From Dyella ginsengisoli LA-4 (GTDB lineage Bacteria; Pseudomonadota; Gammaproteobacteria; Xanthomonadales; Rhodanobacteraceae), in contig NZ_AMSF01000019.1 in the NCBI RefSeq assembly GCF_000334915.1, forward strand, positions 1 through 64,000: a DNA stretch of 64,000 nucleotides, read 5' to 3'. Below the pieces are notes generated by a model. The model saw only the letters and a program-made list of their open reading frames with translations, made no database searches and was not told the DNA's origin. Of the stretch, positions 15,277 to 24,870 are shown piece after piece. The stretch's first letter is position 1, and each line of letters opens with the position of its first letter. The translations under genes and the position numbers were made by a program.

Positions 15277-15609
15277 CTACGGCAGCACTGGGCCGTAGAC
15301 TTCCGAATCCCAGTCCAACACCTCGCGCCGATTCGGCATCCGGTCAAATGTGCGTTTGAAAAGCGCCAGAAACTGTTCCCGGCGCTCGATGCGGGCGTAG
15401 TGGCGCAGTAGCGATCCAGGCCGGAGGCCGAGCGCTGCTTCTGATTCTGCGGCAGCGTTGTCGGCCCACCATCCTGGATGGAGCCACCACACGTTCGGAG
15501 ACCCATGGCACTTTGCGGTGAGCCATGCCTCACGCATCCGAATTACTTCGACAATGGTTCTCCGCCTTCGTCTTTCACTGCTCTCTTTTAGAGTTCGCCA
15601 CCTACACAT
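15277..15609 (-). CDS. hypothetical protein, 110 aa
   Basis: The ATG at 15609 has AAGGAAG at a proper distance; an internal ATG at 15531 would give 84 aa. The middle is Trp-rich (WWLHPGWWADNAAAESEAALGL) with a basic C-terminal helical part (RIERREQFLALFKRTFD). Family not recognised. It follows dotA on the minus strand after about 100 bases. Confidence 0.5.
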   Translation of the reverse strand: MCRWRTLKESSERRRRRTIVEVIRMREAWLTAKCHGSPNVWWLHPGWWADNAAAESEAALGLRPGSLLRHYARIERREQFLALFKRTFDRMPNRREVLDWDSEVYGPVLP

Positions 15610-15711
15610 GGTCTGGCTTCCTTCAACGTGTTTACTGAACGCCTAGAGGTTGTCACCAGGTCTTATTTCTTTGAGTCACTGACTGACCTATGCCATATGC
15701 GAGGGCGTTGA

Positions 15712-17928
15712 TCAGTCCGACATACCGTTTCCATCCGTAGGAAGACGCTGACTATCACGGCGTATCCGGTCGGAGCCACGCTCATGCGTAGAGCCTGCCT
15801 TCTCCGCACCCTGAGCGAAGCCCGAACTGACCTTGTCCGCTTCCATGCCCAGTCGAGCCGAAGCGTAGCCGCCCACCCAGTTGATGACCTGGTCCGGCAG
15901 CACAAGAATCAGGTTGAAGCTGTCATGTGTCAGGCGGACGCAAATCTGCACGAACAGCCAGAACAGCAGCAGGATCGAGACCAGGCCGGTGATCGAGTTG
16001 AACTGCGCGTTCGCCACGGCCGCCGTGAACCCTTCGGCCGCAAACGTGCCGCCGACGGTCATGATGCCGCCACCGACGAAAAAGCCGATGCACATCAGGA
16101 ACGGCCGAACGCACATGTTGAGCAGGAACAGGTAACCGTGCATGGACTTCTGGCCAAACCCCTCGCCATCGACGCCCAGGTGCGCGATCGCCCACAGCGG
16201 CGCCGCCACGATGCCCTCGGCCACCACCACCAGCCAGTTGATCGCCGCGCCAAACCACACGATGAAGGGCACCATCGGCAGGTAGACCGACAACGTGCCA
16301 CCGAACAGGAGCAGCGCGAGCACGATCATGAACACGTAGGGCTTGAGCGCCTTGAAAACACCCGTGTATGCGTCGCCGGCACCCGTGACCGCGTTGCCTA
16401 CGGCCGCCGCGAGTCCCATGACGCTGAACTTGTCCGACTTGATCTCGTTGACCACTTCGAGGCCCACCATCACCGTGATGGTCGCCTCGGCCATGGCCAG
16501 GGTGTAGTCGCCGAGATTCTTTAGCCGGATGAGCGGGTTCATCTGCCCACGGTCCTCACCGCTGCTGACCATGGCCTGCACGAGGCGCTGGCCTGGAGCC
16601 GCGAAAATCGTCTTGATAAGAGACGTGGCCGAACCGGCGGCGGTGGCCGCTTTCGGGCCAGAGGCCGGCGTGCCGATGGTGTCCGCCGCCGTGCTGTTGG
16701 CCAGCTGCGTGTGATACGCAGAAAGCGCGGCCTGCCAGGCTTGCATGGGACCAGGTGCGCCGACCGGAGACGGGGCACTGGAGGACGCCATTGCCGCGAC
16801 CGCACTGGACAGCTTGGTGTTGGCCATCGCGAAGGTCTGATACCACGAGCCGAGCATCCACCAGCCCTTCTGGGACAGTGACTGCACCATCTGGCCAGAG
16901 AGCTGGTTCATGTCGCCGAGCTTCTGGGCCGCTTGCGCCTCGACGGTGTTCTCGTACGCGGCGGCGGCCGAGGCGATCGCCACGTTTGGATCCGGTACCG
17001 CCACGGACTTGCCGGACTGGACCTCCATCACCGCCTGCACGTATGCCTTAGCGGCAGGGTTCAAGGTCTGCTGCATCGCCGCCAGCGCGTTGACGTGCGC
17101 TTTGTAGACGTCGGCCACCGTGAACTCGGAGGTGTCGAACAGGTTCGTATTCTGTGGCTGGGCTTCCAACTGCGACGGATCCACCGCCGCGCCGCCACAC
17201 GAGTACGTGCCGTGTCCGTCCTCCAGGACGAAGCCGTTGTTGTCGGGTCTGTCGGCGACCTGGCTGATGTACTCGCTGTCGTCGACCAGGCCGCCGGAGC
17301 TGGCCACCTGCGCGAGCCCGTAGTTGATGCCGTGCATGCACAGATCGGCCTCGAACACACCACGCGCCAGCGCGGTTGTCTGCGGCATCACCGGAGACAT
17401 CACCAGCGGCGTCCCGTTCTGCAGCGCGGCGGCGGCCGCATCGACGGTCAGGTTCGCGGTACCTACACCCATGACCGACGCGGCCCAGAGCATTACCAGC
17501 TGAGCGATCGACCACCCGTTGGCCGTCGGAATCAGCGACGCAAGGCCCCAGACCGAGCGCAGCGGCATCCACAGGGAGCTGTTCTGCGCGTCGAATACAG
17601 AGCCCGACCCGGCCGTGGCCGCCACGCGCCGGAACACTCCCCAGCCGACGATCACACCTGCGATCGAGAGCAGTGCGACGTTGGTCCGTTGGAAAATCGC
17701 GGCGAGCAGCGTGTCGCCGCCGCCGGCGCCGCCACCCGATAGCGGATCGTTGACCACCTGGCCGAACACAGCGACTAACGCCTCGCGGCTCTTGTCGTCC
17801 GGGCGTTTGGCGGCTGCGCCAATCTCTCCGAGAGAGGATCCGGTGGCGCTTTGCGCCAGCACCGGAAGCGGAGCCAACCAGGACACCAGCAGGAACACAC
17901 TGCACAGGCGAATAAGCCAGATTTTCAT
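15712..17928 (-). CDS. dotA: DotA/TraY-type conjugal transfer membrane protein, 738 aa
   Basis: The start at 17928 (ATGA overlap with the upstream stop) gives a clean signal peptide, MKIWLIRLCSVFLLVSWLAP. Then comes a large Ala-rich extracytoplasmic domain (about 100-440) and four or more C-terminal membrane helices (YVFMIVLALLLFGGTLSV, FIVWFGAAINWLVVVAEGIV, FLMCIGFFVGGGIMTVG, LVSILLLFWLFVQICVRL). DotA in Legionella and TraY in IncI plasmids are polytopic inner-membrane components of type IVB secretion systems. It is the last gene of the dotF-dotA block, as in IncI. Confidence 0.88.
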   Translation of the reverse strand: MKIWLIRLCSVFLLVSWLAPLPVLAQSATGSSLGEIGAAAKRPDDKSREALVAVFGQVVNDPLSGGGAGGGDTLLAAIFQRTNVALLSIAGVIVGWGVFRRVAATAGSGSVFDAQNSSLWMPLRSVWGLASLIPTANGWSIAQLVMLWAASVMGVGTANLTVDAAAAALQNGTPLVMSPVMPQTTALARGVFEADLCMHGINYGLAQVASSGGLVDDSEYISQVADRPDNNGFVLEDGHGTYSCGGAAVDPSQLEAQPQNTNLFDTSEFTVADVYKAHVNALAAMQQTLNPAAKAYVQAVMEVQSGKSVAVPDPNVAIASAAAAYENTVEAQAAQKLGDMNQLSGQMVQSLSQKGWWMLGSWYQTFAMANTKLSSAVAAMASSSAPSPVGAPGPMQAWQAALSAYHTQLANSTAADTIGTPASGPKAATAAGSATSLIKTIFAAPGQRLVQAMVSSGEDRGQMNPLIRLKNLGDYTLAMAEATITVMVGLEVVNEIKSDKFSVMGLAAAVGNAVTGAGDAYTGVFKALKPYVFMIVLALLLFGGTLSVYLPMVPFIVWFGAAINWLVVVAEGIVAAPLWAIAHLGVDGEGFGQKSMHGYLFLLNMCVRPFLMCIGFFVGGGIMTVGGTFAAEGFTAAVANAQFNSITGLVSILLLFWLFVQICVRLTHDSFNLILVLPDQVINWVGGYASARLGMEADKVSSGFAQGAEKAGSTHERGSDRIRRDSQRLPTDGNGMSD

Positions 17929-18743
17929 GCCATGTACTCCTCGTAGCAGGCGCCGGCCTCGACGCGCAGGATGGCCAGCGGCAGCGATCGTCGATCGAGC
18001 CGGTGCCGGATCACGGACAGCTTCAACTCCACCAGCATGGCCACCAGCAAGCCGGCAGCCGCTACGGCCACCGCGGGACCGGCGTATGCCGCGCTCCGCG
18101 AAAAGAACAGATCCACCGCGCAGAGCAGCCCCAGCACCATGGCCAGCAAGCCCACCCGCTTTGCCCAGAGCCATCGGCGATAGGCCTTCTGCCCGGCCTG
18201 CAGGCCGTAACCGGGCTCCGCGTCCAGCGCCCGGCGCCAGGCACCGGAATCCATCCAGAAATCCGAGAGCGAACCGCCCTCCGCCGCAGACAGCTTGCGG
18301 TTACGCAGCTGCCACAGCCGGAACTCCGCCAGCCAAGCGAATTCGAGACTCAGGCCGCCGCCAACCAGCATCGGCGCCAAACCCATCAGGTGGCCGTGGA
18401 CCAGCCCGAGCCCGCCGATCGAGCAGAACAGCGCGCACATGGCCAACGCCACCCGCTTGCGCCGCACAAACCCCACGTAGGCCCGCTTCTCCGCCCCTGG
18501 CCGGCGCGCCATGGCCTCGGCGAAGGTCTCATCCGCCACGTCGGCCGGGCGAGCCTCTGCGGCCCCGAAAACACGCTTACGGGCCTGCCCCGCCAGCTCA
18601 CCGAGCAGGCGGGTGTTATCCGCGGTGCGTGCGGCCTCGTCCTTCATCAGGCGGACGGACCGCTTCATGGAGGGCCACGCGATCCCGAAGGCGCCGTAAG
18701 CCAACACCTTCCCCGCCGTTTTGAGCGCCTTCTTGCCGTCCAT
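17925..18743 (-). CDS. traX: TraX-like conjugal transfer protein, 272 aa
   Basis: Position between traW-like and dotA/traY-like genes, overlapping both, matches traX of IncI plasmids. The protein has an N-terminal basic helix, two hydrophobic pairs (ALAMCALFCSIGGLGLVHG, LLAMVLGLLCAVDLF, then AVAVAAAGLLVAMLVEL) and a C-terminal cytoplasmic tail. The function of TraX is not well defined. The assignment rests on gene order and membrane layout rather than strong sequence motifs. Confidence 0.55.
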   Translation of the reverse strand: MDGKKALKTAGKVLAYGAFGIAWPSMKRSVRLMKDEAARTADNTRLLGELAGQARKRVFGAAEARPADVADETFAEAMARRPGAEKRAYVGFVRRKRVALAMCALFCSIGGLGLVHGHLMGLAPMLVGGGLSLEFAWLAEFRLWQLRNRKLSAAEGGSLSDFWMDSGAWRRALDAEPGYGLQAGQKAYRRWLWAKRVGLLAMVLGLLCAVDLFFSRSAAYAGPAVAVAAAGLLVAMLVELKLSVIRHRLDRRSLPLAILRVEAGACYEEYMA

Positions 18744-19957
18744 CAGTGTGCCCTCCCCAACGACTGATCGACCTCGCTGAGCTTCGCCTGCAGGATCGGC
18801 GCGTATTCGCTGCGTGCCAGGCTGGCCAGGATCTGGCCATTGATGATCGCCTGCTGCTGCTCGGCGTTCTTCACTTCCAACAGGAGCCAGTTATTCAGGT
18901 TCGCCACCCGGATCTGCTCGCGCACCAGGTTGTCGCCACTCATCGCCTGCAGGTCCGCCTGATAGTCCGTGTTGGCGTAGCGGCGACCGACCTCGAACCG
19001 TTCCAGCTCCGCGTACGACACGTAGCCCACTTGCTTGGCGTACTTCGAGGCGGTCGCCTTGTAGTACGCCGCCGCCGACGGCGCCTGCAGCGCGTCGTTG
19101 AGCAAGTCCTTGGTTGCCGGGTTGGCCGAGTGATCGGCGATCGCCTGACGCTGCGGGAAGCCGGACGCATCGAGGATTGCCTCGTACTGGGTGCGCAGGC
19201 CCGTGTACTCGATGCCCTTCGGCGTCATCGCCTCGCCCTTGCCCAGGTCACGGCCGATCGAGCGATCGACGCTGTTCTGCAGGTACATGCGAGCTGCATC
19301 CACCTGCTCCGGGCTGAAAGTCAGGTCGGGATCCTTGCCGTTTGCGCCGGCACCGTCGACCAGGGAGTCCATGCGCTTGTCACCGCCCGGCATCTGGGAG
19401 ACCGCCGGGCACAGCTTCGTGCCGCCATAGGCGGAGTAGTCGACCGAGTCGCAGAACTTGGCGTGGATCGCCGAGGCGCGCCGCGAGTCCGCCGTCGGAT
19501 CCACCGCTGGGGTGTTGATCGCCTGGCTGATGGCGCTGTCGTTCGCCTGGGTCACGCCACCGCGCAGGCTGCCGCCACCACCAGCAGCAGCGGCGGCCAC
19601 CTGGTACATGCCACCCGACGCCGAGTCCGCACACACGCTGTCCGGGACACTGAAGCTGTCGGCCGCGTTCTGCAGGCGGTTGTCCAGCTGCTGACGAACC
19701 GCCAGTGAACGATCCGCGTTGCCGTTCGCCTCGATCGTCGCCGCCACCTTGTCGCCGCTGGAATTGATCGCCGAGCCGATGTTGGTCAGGAGCATCGCCA
19801 GATCGCTATGCATGGCGCTCAGCGAGGCGTTGACCGCCATGTTCATGGCCTGGATAGCGATGACCGTAGCGCCCATGTCACAGCACGCCAGCGCAGGGGT
19901 GGCCACGCCCAGCCCGATGGCGCCAGCGATCAAGCGGCGTTTCAGCGTCCTGTTCAT
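18743..19957 (-). CDS. traW: TraW-like exported conjugal transfer protein, 404 aa
   Basis: It begins with a signal peptide (RRLIAGAIGLGVATPALACC), so it is periplasmic or, through the Cys after the Ala, possibly a lipoprotein. The rest is helical and Gln/Ala-rich with paired cysteines. Length and place between dotO/traU and traX match IncI TraW, which is needed for transfer. Its start overlaps the dotO stop by four bases. Confidence 0.6.
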   Translation of the reverse strand: MNRTLKRRLIAGAIGLGVATPALACCDMGATVIAIQAMNMAVNASLSAMHSDLAMLLTNIGSAINSSGDKVAATIEANGNADRSLAVRQQLDNRLQNAADSFSVPDSVCADSASGGMYQVAAAAAGGGGSLRGGVTQANDSAISQAINTPAVDPTADSRRASAIHAKFCDSVDYSAYGGTKLCPAVSQMPGGDKRMDSLVDGAGANGKDPDLTFSPEQVDAARMYLQNSVDRSIGRDLGKGEAMTPKGIEYTGLRTQYEAILDASGFPQRQAIADHSANPATKDLLNDALQAPSAAAYYKATASKYAKQVGYVSYAELERFEVGRRYANTDYQADLQAMSGDNLVREQIRVANLNNWLLLEVKNAEQQQAIINGQILASLARSEYAPILQAKLSEVDQSLGRAH

Positions 19958-22900
19958 GCGTACTCTCCGGCCTCGTTGGCGTCTCTGGGGGTGCGGTACT
20001 CGGCAATGAGCTGCCGAGCGAGCTTGTCGATCACGCTTTCGTCCTCACCATCGGCCGAGGCGTCCACGCGCATCTGGTCAATCAGGGCGCTGGCGCTGCC
20101 GGTCTTGAACCGCTTGGCCAGCAGCCGGCGCGCCGCAGACGGCCCGATGGCTTTGAACAGGCGCCGCCGCAGCGCCATGTCGTCGGGCGTGGTCGAGAAT
20201 GCCCACAGCTCCACCGGGCCTGGCGTATTGGTCAGGATCTGAACGATCGTGCCGACCTTTGTCTTGAACAGCGCCAGGTAGTTGCCGCCCTGCGGGCCGG
20301 GGCCGGTGGCTTCCCGATTTAGCCGGCGGATGCACTCTTCCGACACCTTCCAGTTGCTGCGCAGGATGTCGTCGTCGGCGGTATTGCCGCCGCGCATGAC
20401 GTAGACCGATGTCGCCGCGTTGCGCAGCTCCTTCGGGTAGTCCTCCAGGTACTGGGAGCTGCCGATGATGCTCAAGCCCCACTTACGGCCCTCGCGACCG
20501 TCCTTGATCATGCGATCGGGGACGATCGTCAGGCCTTTCGCGTGCTCGCCGGGCTCCGGCGGCTTGCCGATGTTGTGCAGCTCGTCGTACGCGATCGTCT
20601 TGACCTCATCCTTCATGTCCGCCACGCGCTGCAGGTGGTAGTCCAGATACAGGTCATTCGGGGGGAGCACGTCGCGGATTTCGTCCTCGTCGAGGAAGTA
20701 GTTCCGGGCGCCCAGGTTGCGCGCGTACATGTACATCAACGTGGTCTTGAGCAGACCTTCGTTCGTGGTCGATCCGCCAACAACCTGCTGCAGGTCGATG
20801 CAGAGCAGCCGGGTTTCGGCACCGATCTCGAACCGCGTGCGGCCGGCGAACATAGCGTAGGTCGACGAGACGGCAGAAATGGCGCGCTGAACGTAGGCAA
20901 GCAAGGGTTCGCCGCTCGCGGTCATGGCCGTGTGGTACATCTGCTGCACGTCCTTGTCCTGCAGGCAGGAGGCCAGGTCAGGCAACGTTGGCATGGCCCG
21001 GAAATGCGCGAGCTGGGCCTCGCGTCGAAAGCCTGCAGCAAACAGCAAGTCGCGGACTTCCATCCAGGTGGCATCAGCCCACCATGCATCGCCCTGCTTT
21101 GCGCGGATCCCGGAGCTGTCCAGCCGCTGGTCCACCATCAGCTCGACGCCCGCCTCGTAGGGTTCCTTCTCGCTCTGGCTCTTCTTGTTGTAGATGTTCT
21201 TCAACAGGTGGGCGACCAGGCGGCCAATGTCGCCAGAAGCCGGCTTGAGGGACTGGGTGTCGATCAACATCGCGCCGATGAAATCCACGAGGAAATCCAT
21301 TTCGGTGCGCGTCGGGCGCAGCGCGCCGAGCTGGGTATCCAGGGGGTTCGTGGCCCACTTCGAGTCGTTGGCGACGCGGATCGCGATCGCTTCATTCGCT
21401 CGCTCCGCCGGCAAGCTGTCCCGCACCATCTCGATGAGGCCGGTGGACGACGGGCCAACGTCCACGATCGTCATCAGCGGGAGCTTGCGCGAACCCGGGC
21501 GCAGCAGCGCCGCGAAGTTCATGCTATTGAGCATGACGGACTTACCCGAGCCCGGGGGGGCCGAAATCAAACGAATGTCCACGTCCTGCAGGCGGGATGC
21601 CAGGCCGATCGGAAAAATCTTTCCTTCCGGGGTGCGCTGCACGAAATTGCCGTTCTTGGACCACGGCGTCGCCGGCCGCTGGAAGGGCATCATGTACAGC
21701 GCTTCGCTGACCGGCGGGAACATCATGTTGCCGACGTTCTCCGTTGTGAAAGCCGCGATGCTCGACGCCAGCGCGGCCATCGGATCGCCGTGGGACGAGC
21801 GGACGTTGCACACGCCCCAGGACTGCAGCGCCTTCTCCAGAGCAGAACGCCGCTCTTTCAGCTTTCCGTCGGTGCTGGCCCAGGTGGCCGCGACGACGCG
21901 CATTGTGGTGACCGGGTCCTCGCGGTCGACCTTCACCAGCTCGTCGAACGACCGGCGGATGAGGTCGTTTTCCGGGAACATGCCGACGAAGGACAGGAGC
22001 GTGCGCCGGCCGCGCGTCTTGTCGATGCCGCCCGGCTCGAAATCGAACCGAATACGCCAGGGCAGCTCGCGCGAGAGCTTCTCCATCAGATCCTTGAAGG
22101 GCATCGGTTCGAGCGGCCCGAGTTCAAGGCTCAGCGTGGCGTGCAGCAGCTCGTCCGTCTTCACGAAATCCCCCACGGTCTCCACGTCGTGGGTTGCAAT
22201 CTGGTAGTTGAGCTTCGGGTAGCTGACGTCCGAGAAATCCTTGGGATCCGGTGCGCCATGGGCCTGAACCTTGTCGCCAGGCAGCCGCGGTCGCCACTTC
22301 TGCGACGTGTGCTCGCGATCGAGCTGGATGCGGACCACCTTGGCCGCGTCATGCGCGGACATCGGTGTAATGAGGATGCCGCCCTCGCCAGCCGGGCCGC
22401 TTTTCAGGAAGTCGTCCTTGACGCGCTCCACGAAGCTGTCATGACGATGCTTGAGCGCTGACAGGTAGCTCGCCGGATTCTGCGCATACTGCAGCAGCGG
22501 AAGGTCGGAAGCCTTTGCCTGCTTGGCGCGCTCCATCAACACGCGCTTGCGCTCTTCGGCCGACATGACCGGCATGTGGGTGTAGACCATCAACAGGTTC
22601 TGCTCCCACGCCACCAGCGGCGCGTTCCGGTCGACACGGCTGAGCACAATGTCCGTGGCATCCAGACCGATACGCCGTGCCGTGTTGATCTGCGGTTCAA
22701 CCAGGCGCATCAGCTCGTCGCGTGCCCGGTCCGGGTCGCGCTCAAGGCACACCGAAAACGAATGCCCGTAGGTCCGCATGTAGCTACCAAGACGGCTGCG
22801 CAGGTTTCCGATCACGACGCCGAACTCGTCCTCGGACATGAGCCGGAAGGTGCCTTGCACATCGAACACCGAGAGCATCGCGTTGGTGCTGGTGATGAGG

Positions 22901-23064
22901 ATGTTCGGATCGCGCAGGTCCGGGTTCTGTTTCAGATCCTCTTCCGATAAGGGCACCGCCGTGACCAGGTCGCAGTAGGACGCCATGTCCTTTCCGATCA
23001 AGAGGCGACTCAGCCCCTCCATCACGGTTTCGACGACGTCGATACTCTTTTGCAGCAGGCTCAT
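19954..23064 (-). CDS. dotO: DotO/IcmB (TraU) type IVB secretion ATPase, 1036 aa
   Basis: A VirB4-class ATPase: Walker A SAPPGSGKSV (P-loop about 503-509) with downstream TIVDVGPSS and KTIAYDELHNIG stretches, and the usual length of about 1000 aa for DotO/IcmB and TraU. It energises substrate transfer or assembly at the inner membrane. It lies in the IncI order icmJ-dotO-traW and its stop overlaps the traW start. Codon usage is uniform throughout. Confidence 0.95.
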   Translation of the reverse strand: MSLLQKSIDVVETVMEGLSRLLIGKDMASYCDLVTAVPLSEEDLKQNPDLRDPNILITSTNAMLSVFDVQGTFRLMSEDEFGVVIGNLRSRLGSYMRTYGHSFSVCLERDPDRARDELMRLVEPQINTARRIGLDATDIVLSRVDRNAPLVAWEQNLLMVYTHMPVMSAEERKRVLMERAKQAKASDLPLLQYAQNPASYLSALKHRHDSFVERVKDDFLKSGPAGEGGILITPMSAHDAAKVVRIQLDREHTSQKWRPRLPGDKVQAHGAPDPKDFSDVSYPKLNYQIATHDVETVGDFVKTDELLHATLSLELGPLEPMPFKDLMEKLSRELPWRIRFDFEPGGIDKTRGRRTLLSFVGMFPENDLIRRSFDELVKVDREDPVTTMRVVAATWASTDGKLKERRSALEKALQSWGVCNVRSSHGDPMAALASSIAAFTTENVGNMMFPPVSEALYMMPFQRPATPWSKNGNFVQRTPEGKIFPIGLASRLQDVDIRLISAPPGSGKSVMLNSMNFAALLRPGSRKLPLMTIVDVGPSSTGLIEMVRDSLPAERANEAIAIRVANDSKWATNPLDTQLGALRPTRTEMDFLVDFIGAMLIDTQSLKPASGDIGRLVAHLLKNIYNKKSQSEKEPYEAGVELMVDQRLDSSGIRAKQGDAWWADATWMEVRDLLFAAGFRREAQLAHFRAMPTLPDLASCLQDKDVQQMYHTAMTASGEPLLAYVQRAISAVSSTYAMFAGRTRFEIGAETRLLCIDLQQVVGGSTTNEGLLKTTLMYMYARNLGARNYFLDEDEIRDVLPPNDLYLDYHLQRVADMKDEVKTIAYDELHNIGKPPEPGEHAKGLTIVPDRMIKDGREGRKWGLSIIGSSQYLEDYPKELRNAATSVYVMRGGNTADDDILRSNWKVSEECIRRLNREATGPGPQGGNYLALFKTKVGTIVQILTNTPGPVELWAFSTTPDDMALRRRLFKAIGPSAARRLLAKRFKTGSASALIDQMRVDASADGEDESVIDKLARQLIAEYRTPRDANEAGEYA

Positions 23065-23076
23065 CGTTGCTTCCTA

Positions 23077-23826
23077 TTACGCTGGGGAGCGCGTCACATC
23101 GTTGAAGAAGCGGCCCCACTGCGCACGCGGCAGCGAGGCCTCAAATTCACCCATCCACACACCAGCATGGGGTTGCATTCGCAAGGGACTGAAAACCAGC
23201 GCCACGCCAGCGAGGGCGTTGGTCCGCCGGGCTTTCACCGCCGGGTCGACCCGACGAAGCACCGAGCCAAGGACGTCCGGCGCCGAAGTGCCCACTGCGT
23301 CAGCCATGTACTGGTGGTGGGAGGCGAGCCAGTTGATGACGTCACGGGCATCGGCCTTGTCCTGGGGATCGCCCTCGTAGAGCGTGGCGATCGCCACTCG
23401 CTGCAAGTGATTCACGTCTGTCGGATCGAGCCCGGGGAGATACGCAAGGCGCGCGTCCTGGGCAGTCAGATCGTCCAGGTGGTGGTATCCGTGACACAGC
23501 GGATCCGCTGCCACATGGTTGTCGAGCAGCAGGTCGTGATGGTTGTCGTTGATCGTGTCCAGTTCCAGCGTCGACGACCGTGCGCCGCAGTAGACGCAGC
23601 GGCCGTCGCGCTGCAGCACCGCGAGACGAAGTTCTTCCAGCTCGGCGGCACGCTCGGTACCGCTTTCGACCTCAGGCTCCCACCCGCTCGGCGCCGCTTC
23701 ACCAGCGAACACCGAGCGAGCGGACAGTTCCAACGCGCGCCTGGGGGCGACCTCGAAGTTCGCCCCCAGCGCCGGATCCGGCTCGATCGCGGCCGACGTA
23801 GACCCACCTGTTGGTTCGGTGGCCAT
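23077..23826 (-). CDS. icmJ: IcmJ/DotN (TraT) type IVB protein, 249 aa
   Basis: It contains the zinc-binding HNH-like pattern of IcmJ: CVYCGA (about 79-84), a long spacer with DTINDNHHDLLLDN, then CHGYHHLDD. In Legionella IcmJ/DotN binds the coupling complex around DotL. It precedes dotO by 12 bases, the normal arrangement. The N-terminal 60 residues are variable and Pro/Ala-rich. Confidence 0.88.
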   Translation of the reverse strand: MATEPTGGSTSAAIEPDPALGANFEVAPRRALELSARSVFAGEAAPSGWEPEVESGTERAAELEELRLAVLQRDGRCVYCGARSSTLELDTINDNHHDLLLDNHVAADPLCHGYHHLDDLTAQDARLAYLPGLDPTDVNHLQRVAIATLYEGDPQDKADARDVINWLASHHQYMADAVGTSAPDVLGSVLRRVDPAVKARRTNALAGVALVFSPLRMQPHAGVWMGEFEASLPRAQWGRFFNDVTRSPA

Positions 23827-23832
23827 GGCCGA

Positions 23833-24297
23833 TCAGGAACCCGGCAGCGTGCCGTAGTCCGAGGACTGCAGGCCGACCGACGCACCGGCACGCAACAGCA
23901 GCGCGCCACCCGCACCGCAGATGATGGCGGCGATAACGGCGCCGCCGATCTTGCCCCAGGTGATCTGGCTCTGATCACCCTCGTTGCTGCGCCTGCGCAT
24001 CATCAGGCCGGCACTGACCATGAAGACCGCCGCCAGTGCGATACCGATCTTGCCGGCGAGCGTTTTGCCGGCATCCACAGTCTGCCCGGCCGTGTTCATC
24101 GAATCGCCCAGCGACTGCTGCGCGTGCGCCATCGGTGCAAACAGCACCAGGGCGGCCGTCAGGCCGTACACTGCCTTGTAGGTGGCCTTCAGCTCCGGGG
24201 TGCCAGTCACGGCCCGTTCCAGGCGGTGCTGCGCGGACGACACCGCACAACTGGCGCGCTGCGCACCCGCCACGATCATGTTTGCGATCGACTTCAT
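23833..24297 (-). CDS. icmD: DotP/IcmD (TraR) membrane protein, 154 aa
   Basis: ATG at 24297 (MKSIANM) is chosen with GGAG upstream. Three hydrophobic segments (YGLTAALVLFAPMAHA, IGIALAAVFMVSAGLMM, IGGAVIAAIICGAGGALLL) separated by the DSMNTAGQTVDAGKT loop match the IcmD/TraR family in size and pattern. It lies in the correct IncI order after icmC/traQ and six bases before icmJ. Confidence 0.8.
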   Translation of the reverse strand: MKSIANMIVAGAQRASCAVSSAQHRLERAVTGTPELKATYKAVYGLTAALVLFAPMAHAQQSLGDSMNTAGQTVDAGKTLAGKIGIALAAVFMVSAGLMMRRRSNEGDQSQITWGKIGGAVIAAIICGAGGALLLRAGASVGLQSSDYGTLPGS

Positions 24298-24332
24298 CTC
24301 GAAAATCTCCATTGGTTGGTTGATTGCGTCAC

Positions 24333-24860
24333 TCACCAGAGGCCGCCCGTGGACTGCCTCAGGTGTTCCAGCAACTGGACGATGTTGACCATGCACGCGC
24401 CGCCCAAGACGTGCGTGAAGCCTTTCCAGCCCAGGTCCTGCCCGGCATGCCCTCCGCCGGTACTTGCACGTATCCACATCAGCACGCCACGGAAGGCGTA
24501 GATGCCCCCTGCCATGGCGCCGATGGTCAACACGGCATTGATTGCGGGGGCGAGCTTCCCGAAGCTCGCCGCGCCCGGGTAGTCGATGGCGCCGTAGGTC
24601 ATGGTGCCCATGCCCAGCGTGCCGGAGACCCTGTTGAGGAAGCTTCCGAACTGCATCAGCACGGCTGCGAGCACCAGCACGGCGATCACCTCGCCGCCGG
24701 ACACGTTCGATTGGCCAGGCAAGCGGCTGGCCTGCATCAGGCGGAACCCCACGTTCAGCACGTAGAACATTGCCAACGCGCCGCCGATGCCGAAAAACAG
24801 GTGCCAGAACGGTCCGACGACGTTCTGCACCATGTTCGAGAGGGCTTGACTCAAGTCCAT
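24333..24860 (-). CDS. icmC: DotE/IcmC (TraQ) membrane protein, 175 aa
   Basis: Four hydrophobic segments, including FWHLFFGIGGALAMFYVLNVGF and VIAVLVLAAVLMQFG, with the conserved MWIRASTGGGHAG-type segment and GGACMVNI near the end, fitting IcmC/DotE. It is an inner-membrane part of the type IVB apparatus. Ten bases separate it from dotF. Confidence 0.85.
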   Translation of the reverse strand: MDLSQALSNMVQNVVGPFWHLFFGIGGALAMFYVLNVGFRLMQASRLPGQSNVSGGEVIAVLVLAAVLMQFGSFLNRVSGTLGMGTMTYGAIDYPGAASFGKLAPAINAVLTIGAMAGGIYAFRGVLMWIRASTGGGHAGQDLGWKGFTHVLGGACMVNIVQLLEHLRQSTGGLW

Positions 24861-24870
24861 GGCGTCAGCC

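Noticed and set aside
20542-22461. 639-codon plus-strand frame opposite dotO
   Set aside because: Antisense to the conserved ATPase, with composition typical of a shadow.
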